Part shown: piece after piece, positions 12,401 to 24,400 of the stretch
Layout of the letters: each line of letters begins with the position of its first letter
Numbering within the stretch: the first letter of the stretch is position 1
From: Mycteria americana
Lineage: Eukaryota > Chordata > Aves > Ciconiiformes > Ciconiidae
Length of the DNA: 64,000 bases
Direction: 5' to 3'
Assembly: GCF_035582795.1 (NCBI RefSeq)
Contig: NC_134370.1
Span: 35,079,501-35,143,500 of the forward strand
Notes under the pieces: generated by a model
The model's input: only the letters and a program-made list of their open reading frames with translations
Told to the model about the DNA's origin: nothing
Database searches by the model: none
Translations under genes and position numbers: made by a program

Positions 12401-15158
12401 TGGGCACGTGGTTCTGTGTAATTAAAAGGAGCGCACTGAATGAATGGGCCTGGCATAAGGGAGGCAAAAATAGAAACAGCCATCTGTCAATATGCTACCG
12501 GATGGCTAATTGGGAAGCCTCAGGTCTCAACTGCTAAATGTCCTGCCTCACTCAGAGACAGCAATAGCAATCTCTCCAGCTCAGTGCAACAGGACATCTG
12601 GGTGAGCTCCCCTGACGTGCTTCTGCGGCAGGTAGGATGCTGCTGCGTGTGCCAGGAGGCATTTCTGTCCTGAGGACCACCATCTTCCTGTGGTCAGGCA
12701 ACAGGAAAAGTCCCCATGGCAGAAAAGGTGGGGAAAGGACTCGGGGCAGGTTCATATCTGTTGTCTCTGTCTGCTTGGGCAGGAGAATTTCCTTCACAGC
12801 GAACAGCCCAGCTGCAAAACCTGAAACAGAGAGGAGGCAGCCCAGCTGGGGCTGTTAGGTTTATCAAGAAGAGATCCTTACATTACTTTGAGATGTTAAC
12901 TCTACAAATAGTACCTGAACATTATAAATATATATGTAACGTGTACTTAATGATTGATTTCATCGTCACCACACATGTTGGAAACATCATTAATGCGATG
13001 CTATAGACAGGAGTTAGTCCAAATTAAAGGCAGGAAATTCCAAGGTATTGTTCTTATGGAAACTGTGACAGCTGAATTATATGGGCTTGTTAAGGAACTA
13101 AAGATAACCCCATTCAGAGTAGGTAAAAACATTATGTATGAGCAAGGAAACTGAACTACAATTGCAGTGGGAGCCATAAGTCTGAATATCTTGACTGTTG
13201 TGTGCAGTAAATGGAAACTCCACCATGCTGTTATATTAATTTGGCCCTTTTTATTTAGGGGCAAATCTTGAAATTCTTCACCTTAAAACTCCAGTGGAGG
13301 TAATGGAGAGTTTTAAGTCCAGAAGGATTCAGACATGGGGATTCAATGCCTGGTTCATATGGGTAGGATGAACTTCTGTCTTGATTGTTTCTTCTGTTGT
13401 GGTTTGGTGGTGGGCATAACTGTGGAAAGCATCCTGAGTCGTCTTCAGACTCGCTGGGAGGAGACTGCACAACTTGGAAATAAATACGGGAATTCATTTC
13501 TTGCTCATCATAGCCGCCTCTTCTGGGACAGAAACTGTGGCAGGATCCTGGAGAATAAAAGCAGTCTGTCAGCATCCATGGCACAACCCCAAGGGCCCAG
13601 TACCCCTTCCCGCCACAGCACACGCCTGCTCACGGACAGGGGCACTCGCAGGCTGTGAACAGCTTCCTGACAGCTCTTGGGATGACCATTGGGACGAAGG
13701 CCCCAACATATCTGGCTGCCATCAGCCACGCTGCACCCTTGCAGCTGCCAGGCAGTCGGGTTGGCAGAGGGTGTCAGGGGAGCGCTTTGGGCTGAGGAGA
13801 GCCTAACTTTTGTGTGGGGACCACTGGAAGAGGCACTGGGTTTTGGTACCTGCTGCCCCTGCCAAGTGACCATCCCGAGGGAGCATCCTGGCAGCTGCTA
13901 ACTCCTGCTCCAGGCAGGCAAAGGGAAGGGATGCCTCTGCTGGCAGATATGGGAGGGGGTGCGCTCCTTTTAGCATCAAGTCAGAATTTTACAGTAAGAA
14001 AAAAAAATGTATTTCAGCTGGTTGTTCTTCATCCAGTGTTTGAAACCTGGCATCCGTGCACTGGCTGCGCTTCTGAGACCCAGGGGAGCAGCTGGTCAGT
14101 CAGGCTTTCTCTCTGGGCTGGGGCTGGGCTTGGGCTCTGCCTCAGCTCTGGCAGAAAATGATGGCTGGGTTTTCCAGGGTGGCTATGGGAGAAGTTTTTC
14201 TGTAATTTTATTGCAACACCTCTACCTTGCCACTAGTTTTCCTCCTCTGAGACAGTAATCGGTCTAAGTTTTGTTGCCATAACGTTACACATGTGGAATT
14301 TGAGACATTTTGCTTCTGCTTTGCTTTGTTTTAATCAGGCTTGCTTGAAATGTCATATTCAAATGAGAAAAACAGCAAGGCTGTAGAAATCTCAGCCGTA
14401 GACTGTGAGGCAGTAACTGTGTACAAAGCTTGGCACAAGGCACTGGGACTACCTGAGATTTCTAATTGCTACCTATAAATATCAAATATCGGTATGTGTA
14501 GAGAAGGCAAGTGCAGAGGACAGAAAATACTTTTACTCTGTGCTGTAGTATGATTCATGCTTTTAAGATCAAGATTAAAAGTCTCTGTTAGGTTCCAAAC
14601 TATGATTTTTATTTTCATTTCCATCAAAGGATTTAAGAGCCTTCAAAACCCAGCATTTTTAAAAATAACTTAAAACATACTGTCTGGCAATGCGAGTCCC
14701 AGTTAGCGCAGAGGCAGCCAGGCTTTCCTCGTATAAAGCAAATAACTGAAAAATCAGAATTAAAGAAATACCTTGTCCTCAATTTAACTCTGACAGCTTG
14801 TATTGTATTTTTGTTTCAGGAAAAAGACACTATGAAATGTGGGCCCTTGTAGCCAGGACATAGCCCTGGGTGATAAGCCCTACAGATCAGCAAAAACCAT
14901 GCACCGTAAAAGCTTGTGCAAAGGTTCAGAGCCTTGATATGAATTTTTGGGCTTGTTTGTATTTCAAAAGCAAAGCCACTGAATTGCATCTTGAAAACCA
15001 TATTACAGTGCAGGTTTCCTCAAAACACAGCCCAGGTTTGATCAAAAGGTTCTCAAGTCTGCAAGCCTTTTGACAAACCCGAGGAATGTTTACACTTTCA
15101 AAGTAAACCCCAAACCAAGTGCATTTGCATGGGCGGGCATCTTGCTATGGAGATTTAT
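6485..15158. other. Upstream intergenic DNA, no supported gene
   Basis: No exon or RNA gene is recognised. The 100-150 codon frames at 11036-11485 (+) and 11154-11552 (-) overlap each other on opposite strands, lack any motif I know and look like chance. An A-rich tract lies at 9867-9886. AT-rich parts such as 14270-14820 could hold regulatory elements, but nothing in them is specific enough to call. Confidence 0.55.
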
Positions 15159-15188
15159 CCCCCCCCCCCCCCCCCCCCCCTTCCCCCC
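15159..15188. repeat. Poly-C homopolymer (22 C, then TT and 6 C)
   Basis: An uninterrupted run of 22 cytosines (15159-15180) is followed by TTCCCCCC. Runs of C or G this long are uncommon in vertebrate DNA. The run can form i-motif or G-quadruplex structures and its exact length is easily misread in sequencing, so the length should be treated as approximate. Confidence 0.95.
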
Positions 15189-15968
15189 AGTTCTTGCCAA
15201 AATCTCATCCTTGCCCCTGGACTGGGCTCTCAAGGCTGGCATTCTAATAGTTTTATTGATAAACACATCAGCGGGCACAAAAAATAAAAAACTATACCCA
15301 AACAAAATATTCAGCTGTATTTGTAAAACCCCGAATAAAAAGCAATTTTGTATTTCAGTTTAATGTCCATTCACGTGGATCAGACTGCACAGTGTTTGCT
15401 TGTCCAAACCACTAAGATAATCCTTATTGCCTATAGAAATGCATTTTAATTACGGGGCAATAAATATCGTGTCTTTTTTTGCTGTATGCATTTTTTTATC
15501 AGCAGACAAAAGCTGACGTTTATTTTACTGATAGCCCTATGTTTCCCCTCCCGCTACCACCGCAGCAGAATTTCCCTTGCCCAAGGAAATTGAGAGGATC
15601 AGAGCACATCTGATGTTCCATTAATTTAAAACGGCTGCCAGGACTTGCATATTGTAGCAGCTTTAAAGTGATTGAATTTGGATTATTTCAAACTCTGGGA
15701 AGTCCTGCCTTGCCTGACAGAGGCATATCAAGTGACAAAATAAAATATGATCCCGGTATGAGAGTATCGGCGCATACATACATTCTCTTCCTCGCGCACG
15801 CAGCCTTGCAACAGGCAGATTAGAAGCAATGGCAAGAACAACCTTAATTTTTTTTTTCTTTCCTCTTTTTTTTTTTTTTTGTTTTTTGGTAGCAGGCCCC
15901 TTTTTGAAGCTGTAGCCCAGCTAAGTGGAGACACCTGGTGTTTGTTGCAGCAAGTTCCCTAAAAACGT
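15189..15968. other. Intergenic DNA with T-rich tract
   Basis: AT-leaning sequence contains a T-rich tract at 15848-15888 (T-runs broken by CTTTCCTC and one G). No gene is recognised. It leads directly into the small CpG-rich patch that follows. Confidence 0.55.
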
Positions 15969-16165
15969 GTGAAAAGGGGAGAGCAGGGGCACCTGGGGCT
16001 CCCCGGCCGGTGCGCGGGGCTCGGCCGCGCAGCTGCGAAACTGAGCCCCCGGCCGGGGCCTGCCCCCGCCCGCCGCCCCCGCCCGCCAGCAAATACCCCC
16101 CTGCCCCCAGCACAAGGGCTCCTACGCTCCGGCTGCCTGCGTTTGGGGGGGAAGCTTCCCCCTGT
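15969..16165. promoter_or_regulatory. Small isolated CpG-rich patch
   Basis: About 200 bp is strongly GC-rich with many CpG dinucleotides (for example CCCCGGCCGGTGCGCGGGGC and the stretch ending GGCCGGGGCC). It sits between AT-rich flanks roughly 17.7 kb upstream of the ARID5B start codon. No coding exon is recognised inside it. Isolated CpG islands in vertebrates often mark alternative promoters, lncRNA starts or developmental enhancers. Which of these applies is not visible from sequence. Confidence 0.4.
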
Positions 16166-18440
16166 CAGGTGTTAAATGAAAGCGCTCGCTTTGGGGTAAT
16201 AACTGTTTTGCGCTGCTCAGGGAGTAGCTTTGTGTAACGGAGCTCCAAGAGCAGAAAAAGTTTACACGCGGCCAAAGGAATATTACAGTTTCACTACAAA
16301 AGAAATATCGTGGCTGCCAAGGCCTGATTACTCATAAAATCCACAGCATTATCACCATCCATCACTGCCTTTCTTTTAACGACCAGACTAAAAAGAGAGA
16401 CATCAAAGTTGGGGCGGTGGTGTCGTCGTCGTTTTTCGAGAGTAAGGTTCCCTAAATATAGGATGAATACTAGAGCTCGACGTATTTTTTGACCAAAAAA
16501 ATTGAAAAATCATTTGAATGAATCACAAAACATATGTTATGTTTTGCTGTAAAAGCCATGAAGTTTATGCAGTGCTCTATTATGGTGACTGCTTGGCTTT
16601 TCATGCATTCCTAAATTACCATGTAATCTAAAACCTTGTTTTCAGCTGCTCTATATTGGAAAGTCCCTTGCAATAATCAGGATGATTACAGGCTAGTGTG
16701 GAGAACAAAACTTGTTTGTATTATTGCAAATAAAAATGTAGTTTATCAGAAATTTTACCTTTTCAAGGGAAAAATAAAAATAATAATAATAATAACAATA
16801 ACAAACTTTCTCTTTTCCCTTGCTGGAAATATTATAAGCATGGAATTAATTTTGGCCACTCTGCGACTTAAAAACACATGGATACTTGGTGTAAAAATAT
16901 GTTTCTTTCCTGTAGGGACTTGACTCTAATTGGTGTGCCAAAACTATCTCACAGAGATTTCATTGTCTTATCTACTTACATCATCTTAATGCGATTTTAT
17001 TTTACTTTGTCAAAGTCATATTAATGTAAATGTGTTCTTGATAGCAAACAGAGTTCTTTTTTTATGCTAAACGGGATTCAGCTGACTCTAATAAAACAGC
17101 TTGCAATCCATTAGACTATAACTGTAATATAGTTATTTTGTTTCCCAAATAAAGACTGTGTCAGAAAGCTGTATAAGGATTTTTGTCTTGTTTTTCCGCA
17201 ATAATTGCTTGGGTGGGGTTACGTTCTGATCTTTAAATGAATAGTATCGCTTGGAACAAACACTTCATATATCTTTTATCTTCCCCTTGCAATACAGTTC
17301 TGAGTTTTCTTTGAAAACGCAAAGCTACTTTTCCAGATAAGTCATCAAAATGTTTCCAAAGTATTTTAACTGCCAGATTAACTATATCTTGAATACAAAG
17401 ATAGATGGCTTACATTCTTTATGCAGAAATCCTGCCAATGCATAGCAACTACCAACAAATTAATTTCTTTTGCAACAGTGGGGGGAAAAAAAAAAGAAAA
17501 CCCTGCTTTGCTATGCAAAGCTCAAAAAGGTAAATAGATATTTAAAAAGAAAATAAGGTTACTTGTTCTGAAAGGGTAATCTGTAAGCAAAGAACAGAGG
17601 ATTAAACATACATTTGCTCTCTTTACAGAATCTGTGTTCTAGCCTTCTCTTAATGTATTCAGCTAATTAAGGACTGCAGTGACCTTGTGGCAGATTTTGA
17701 AATCTAGGAATTTCTATTTTTTATTTTATTTTTATTTCTTTTAATGCTGCCTCCCCCGCAGAGCTTAATACAATCTGTTTCAGGTCAAAGTCTGTTTATG
17801 TCAGCAATGTTCATACTACACAACTAAAATGTTTTAATGCATTTATCAACTGGAAAATATTGCAAACATTTCATTTCCTTTGATACAGACACAAAAAACC
17901 CTCTGCCTTCATTGCAAATTCTTGTTCATATGAATCACTCTGAGTAATATTTGCTTTAACTTTCGTGTGGTTCTACAAACAGCCTTTATATGGCTGGACT
18001 TCAAAGCTGGTAGAAATAAAGGTTAGAAATGTGATAGGAGTAATCTATTATTAGGCATGAAACATTAAACCACTTTTAGTTATAAGCCTTAAAACCTGAA
18101 TAATCTGGGTTTTTAACTTGCTGCATATTTATTGTGTTTTCAGTTACTTAAGTCATTTAGCATGGAGGGACTGTTTTGAACAGGAATATTTTCCATAGGA
18201 ATACGAACCACAATTGGGTTTAATTTTTCCTAATATTTAATTTAGAAAAACTGCAATATTATAACAGACGTCTCATATGTCAAAGCTGAAATACTCTGCT
18301 CGGTGTTTCTTGCAGTGTAAAATTAATCTCTTACCAGCATGCTGGCCCGAAAGGCAGGTTTTAGTGAAATAGGCACGGGGTGGTGGGAAGGGAAGATAAA
18401 ATCTCGTTCTTCAAATAGCAAGGAGGGAAAAAAAAAAATA
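16166..18440. other. AT-rich intergenic block, candidate regulatory DNA
   Basis: This is AT-rich, non-repetitive sequence with frequent homeodomain- and SOX-like words (TAATTA, AACAAT, ATTGTT-type cores). It also contains an (AAT)n microsatellite at 16777-16803, a TTTTA-type tract at 17713-17741 and a perfect 8-bp inverted repeat at 16526-16546. There is no open frame of note. The texture resembles conserved non-coding blocks around developmental genes, but only alignment could show that. Confidence 0.35.
16777..16803. repeat. (AAT)n microsatellite
   Basis: A short run of AAT trinucleotides, partly interrupted by AAC. Simple repeat. Confidence 0.8.
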
Positions 18441-21400
18441 ACACAGAGGAATGTCCCAGCCCGCCATTGACATCAAATGGCAAAGACTGACCCAAATGTG
18501 CGTGTAAGAGAAGTTTCTTTGACCAAAACACGCCACGCTGTCGGCAGTTCGTCCCTAGCTGTCCCCGTGGTGGGGATGTTCATCGCTAGATCTGCACGGG
18601 GGCACTGCTCGGGGGGGAGCGCGTCGTGCCCGTGTGCCGTCGCCCTCGCCCCTTGCCTCCCCTTGGTGTATTTACAGTGCGAAGAATGTGGTAATGGTCA
18701 GAGAGGAGCCGGACACCGCGGGCAGATCACGATGGGTTTGGGGGACTTCAAACCGTTCAGCTGATGGAGGGGCAGGAACGACGCTCCGTGTTGGTAACGT
18801 TTTGTTCTGATTAAGTTTGTGTACTAATACAGTAGATTAAAAATAAGCCCAACAGTCGAAAACACATAACAGTTGAAGCCAAACAGGTCAGCCAGAAATA
18901 AACCATCATTTGAAATCCAGAATTTTAAATCATGAGCCTGGGAAAGCACAGGGGTGTGGCCTGGGCCCGATCCTGCTCCCACCAGCACCAGTGGGAGTTT
19001 TACCATTGACGACACGAGCCTGATTTCTTTTTTCTGTTGATTTCAACTCTAAAAAAATCCATTTTGTTTCCTTAGGTCCCGCTGTGCCGAGTTACTATGG
19101 CCACTGGCTTTCCGGCTGCCCCACGCAGGGTGGGAAGGGAGGATGCACTCGCCCCTTCCCGCAGAGGCGCGGTGGTCTCAGTGCTGCCGTGTGCCCCCAG
19201 CCCCTCATGGGGACTTCGGCCACCTCGGGTTGCATCGCCAGAGAGACCTCGGCAGCGTGGAAAACGAGCCCAAAAGATCACGCAGAGTGGGTACTATTCA
19301 GATTTATAAGTGTGTGCGTGGGGAAGTCGGCACCTCCGGGCTGCCCTGCCCTCCCATTGATGGGTGTCAGGGGGGTCTGAGGAATTTGGTGGCTTCCCTC
19401 ACAGCTGCCCGCGGGGATGGTCCCAGGGTGGGTGCAGGGGCAGAGCCCCGGGTCTGAAGGAGGGAGGGGTTCTGGGACCCTTAGGCCAACTGGGCGAAGT
19501 CACCCATGTGTGACAACTGGAGAAACCAAGCGAGTCCCCTATGGCACGGTGTTGGGAATGGCTCACTCGGCAGCGATTTGTCCATTGGGGAGTGGAAAAG
19601 TCTCACTGGCTATTTATAGTTTGGTCGGTGAAAGAAAGGGGCCACACCCACCCATCTCGTTAGTATAAAAAAAAGCATCCACAACATTGTAGTCCCCGCC
19701 TTTCCTTCTCCCCTGCTCCTCTCGTGCGCCTGGTCCTGAGCCAGCCTGGTTTAATAGGTTACCCTGCAAGCACTGGGACTGTGACACCGTGCAAGGTTGC
19801 ACATTCACAGGAAGCATATGTGCACAAAGCCGTAACAGTTGCAGACTAAGGAGCAATAGCCCTGGCCAGCAACGGTGAGAGACGTTAATATTGCTGGGGA
19901 AGGTGAAAACATAATTGAAACCGTTTATTTGAGGGGGCATGTGGGACTGAACGAGGCGATAGTTTCTGAGCAACAAATATCTGTAATTCACTTGTCCTGG
20001 TCTTACAGACTTCTAATTTGCTCTACAAATTTGGTTAGTTGGAGAACATGTAAACACCAAGAACTGTACAGGGCGATCCATTAAACATTCACTTATTGTA
20101 GACTTAAAAAAAAAAAAAACCACTCTTATGATATTAAAAACATAAGGGGAAAGAGATGCCAGGCTAGTGAATGAAGCCAGCTGACTGCTGAGAAGAGGCT
20201 ATGGTTTTGCTCCATAGCTTTGCTGTTTTCAGTAATCTGACTCACTGAGATATTTTTAGACACAGTAAAAACTTCCATTGTCAAGTAATTTTTCATTTGA
20301 ATTTTCCTTAAATTAGGCTGTCCTCTTGGCCCCCAAATTCCTTTCTTCAGTGAGGCAGTGCTGCCCTCCACACCCCGAGGAGGAAAGGGAGCCGTGGAGG
20401 ACTCTGGTGATTCAGACCACATGGTGGAACAAGATAGATCTCAGCGTCAGGTTGGCAGGATATTTCCCTTTCTTCAAAGGTCTCCAAACCCAGCAAGCTT
20501 TTCTTTGATATCTTTCCAAACGGATTTATCAGCATTGGGGCATACATTTGTTTAGATTGTTCCTGTAGGGTGGGACTTTCAAAAGAGCAGAAGAGTGCCA
20601 AGTGCCAAATTCTCACCAAGTTCTCCATAAAGATTTCCTTAGCTTCCTTTGAAAATCCTAGCTGTGCTCCCCATCGCTCTGTGTATCCCTGCTGGAAAGG
20701 TGCCCGTGGTACCCTCACAATGTGGGCACGAGGGATACAGGAAAGATTGTGACATTTCAAAAAACAGGCGGAGGAAGAACTGGCTTCAGACAGAGGAAAT
20801 GGATGAAAATGTGGAGGTTGGGGAGGAAACAAAGAGGGAAATGGAGACCAAATTCCCTAGACCCATCATGTTCTTTTTCTTTCTTTTATCCTTCCTCTCT
20901 GTTTACTGTTTCTCCCAGGTTTTCCCCGACATGTCTTAGTTAAAAAAGAGGTGAGTGTACGCAGTGTATTGAGAGCATGGGCGGAACTTGGGCCCCACAG
21001 TCAACTTCTGCTCATGCTCTGGGCTTGAGACGCGTTGGAACAGACGCAGGTGACCTGACGGCGCCAGGCGTTAGTCTGGTCCTCCTCTGGGCTCCTAAAG
21101 AAAAAGCAGAGGCTGCTGCCCTAGGATAGAGGCCATAGGGAAGTTAGAGGTTTGGCAACCGGCCATCTTACGTACTTTTCATAAAGCAGTAGTTAAGACC
21201 TCACTAATTTTAATGCACTACCTCAGAAGTAAGCAAGAGATCTATAGGGAGCTGCGTAGAAACATTCAGGCTAGAAGCTACTGAATAACAAATGCACCGA
21301 TGGCCAAGCAAGGACTGCCAGAGCTATTTGTTCTCCTGCCCTGGGGAAAGGGCCTGATGAGGGCTGTTTGGAAAGGATGTCAGAGAAGGAATTTTTATTT

Positions 21401-24400
21401 TATGAGTAAGCAGATACAGAGGCTATTTCTGATCTGTTATAGGTGCGTTAATGATTTGTGAGCTACAGTAGGGTTTGTGGGTCCTCTGGTTTGTTTGCAG
21501 ATTGAAAAGATCCTTCCAGGTTCTCTAATACCATATTTGTAGTCATATACCTGGCTGGTTTTTAAAATGGTAAGTACCTAGAGATTGCTGAGAGCCACGA
21601 CGTGTCTTAAATCTAGTTTGTCCTTACTGCCTCTTGGTTTCCAGATAGAATTTAAGGTGTTGATTTTGTCCCCAAACCCCCATGGCTTCTCTTGGCAAGG
21701 AAAAGCGGTTCTGTTAAAGCTGGTCTTGCATCCTGAGCTAAGTAAGCCTCAGCTCATCCCTTCTCATCCCACGTGAATCCAGGGATTAGATGTCGGCTCA
21801 CTAATTCAGTGAGGTGGGGCATAGACCTGCTGCAGCAGCTGTGCCTGGTGCTTCTGAGGAGGGCAAGGGCAGTGGGGTGCTGGGGCAGGGAGGGCGCAGG
21901 GGCCCTTGGGTCTGCGTCACTCATGGAGAGCCAGGAGGGCAGAAGGGAGAGCCTGGAGGGAGCTCTTGGGGAGACTCCCCAGTTTGTCACCGGGGCGCCG
22001 GACAGAGCCAGCGTCTGGCCTGGGAGGTCCTCGGATCTTGGCACAGGAATTGGTTTCTGAAAGGAGCTTGGTTAGGCACTCCTGACTGTAAGCTTTGGGA
22101 AATCGGAGTTTCCCTCTGATTTATTTCAAACATTCAGCTACCAAGAATAAGATAGGGACCTTTCTTACGTGTTTTGGAGATCTAATAAAACCCACAAGTC
22201 TGCAAAAGTCCTTTGCCGTGTGCAATCAAATCAGATTGCAAATCTATCTGAACATGGTGCTCCGGCATCAGCCTCCAGATGACATGTAACACGTTTGTGG
22301 TTTGATGGTCTTCACTCAAAGTGTTGGCTAAAATATTTTTATCTTTAGATTTATTTTTAGAGTTTATGGTTGAAAGATTTCAGCTCTGGGCAGTCCTTCC
22401 CGTGGCTTTTAGCAGCGACACTTGCAGTTGTGTTTCACGTAATTAAACAGCCAACAATACTTAATGAAGAAATAAATAACATCAATAAAGTAGTAAATAA
22501 TTATATGCAGGCAAACACCAAAGACAGTATCCATCAGGCAACAGCTGTGAGCATTAGTTTTGATTAATCAATAATGCTGTACAATAGGAGCAGGAATGCT
22601 GGCCAGGCCTCTGGGGCAATCACCTACGCTTTTCTAAGCAGCAAGCTTTGTTATTTTAAGCAGAAATTTCAGCAGAATCCTTAATTAAATGTAACAGCCA
22701 AGAGCCCCTCCATCAGCAAACGTCCCACTTCTCGAAGCACACCGAGTGGCAGGAGTTTAACCGAGACCAATTTAAGGCCCCGTCTATAGTTCGCGAGGTT
22801 TGCTGATACGCCTGCGTCGGGGGGATGCTAACAGGTACCGCGTCCGTCAGCGGAGGCTGTTTGGCTGAGGGCGCTTCGGCGGGGTGTGAGTGAACCTCCC
22901 AGCAAGGGGCCAGCGGTGCCTGGCTTGTGCCACCTGGGAAAAACAAGCCAGCACTTCTTGGCTCTGTCTCTGGAAAGGGGGCAGCAGGGCACGCCTGCCC
23001 AGCCTGCGGCTGGTGGCTGCGGGGCCTTATCCCGGTCCAGGCAGCTATCAGAGCGAGCGCCTGTTCCGTATATTGTTTCAAAATGTAAATGTAAATTTTG
23101 TTTCAAATTGTGAAATTTCGCACGCGTGCTGCGGCTTCTCTGGAACTGAGCGTGGGTGGGTTCGTGCCGAAGTCGGAGAGGTCTGGTTCATCTTTCACCG
23201 TACCTCCTGGATGGAGGAGCCTTAACGAAGCTTTCAGGAGAAATAGATCTCCTCCTGAGCACATCCCTCTTCCCGAGCACTCCTGCCACCAGCCCATTGA
23301 TTTCTGCGGTGCCACGGCCTCCTCGGGCAGCAGCCCTGAATTGTGCTGAGAGGTTCCAGTCTGACCCATCAGCTGAACTGCGGGCTTCTTCCTTTCCTTT
23401 TTATTTTTTTCCTTCTTTAACATATAAGGAGCTTAAAAGAATGCAAACCTTTCAGAAAGACTGATCACGGCACTAGATCCCAACCTAGATAACAGGCACA
23501 AGGTTATATAGCCCTTAACCCATTAAAAGAGAAAGAGGAGAAGGGACAGGAAGGGTTTCTGGGGTGTTGGGGACAGGTTTCCAGAACAACCCATGCTCAC
23601 ATCTTGATGGCTTGCTCCTCATGAAGAGCTGATTGCTGACTTCTTCTTGGCCTCTGAATAAACAACAGCACCGCATTGCTTCCACTGGAAATCCAGTCCT
23701 GGAGATACCTCTCCACCAGCAGAGACGGCAGCACAAGGAGAAAGCGGGGAGCGAAGGCAAGGGCTGTAGCTTGGCTTGAAAGACGTGAACAAAACAGACG
23801 TGTGAACCCACATCTGAAGGGTTATTTTAATTCTGCGCGATGGCAGATGCACCTACAAATTTCACAAGCATGAGGCATACGGGTTTGTTGAGCTAGAAAT
23901 GGCAACGCTTCAGAGAAGGAAGGACAGGGAAAGCCTTCAACTCTTGTTTGAGAAATGGAGGTATGCAGAAGGCAATGGAGGAAACATCTGCTCTGTTTAA
24001 AAACCCAAACACTTCCCCAAGATCAACCTTGGAGCCTTTTTTTCCAAACCCTATCAGAGGGAGGACCAGGAACAGAAATCTTCTTGCACGGTAATTGCTG
24101 ATAGCGCAACAAAACCCAGAGGGTTTCCTTACCCACTTCCCTACACGCAGGCATTAATAAACTTCTGTGATAACATTAATATTCCTGAGAGTCTCTGTGG
24201 GCTCCTTCTCCCAAACGTGAATCTCATTATTGTCTGTGAACCCAAAGTAAATTTGTGGGCGTTTAAAGGTATAGCCTGTAAATTGTGGCATTGCTGCCTG
24301 TTCACAGCTGCTCATACGACCCATTTTCAAAGCACCTGCCTGGTGGGTACAGTAGCGCTGACTGCACTCCTGGGGTCTGGCATGGCAAATTGGTATTGCC

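Noticed and set aside
20347-20832. 161-codon minus-strand open frame
   Set aside because: Overlaps several opposite-strand frames of similar size; no recognisable protein signature.
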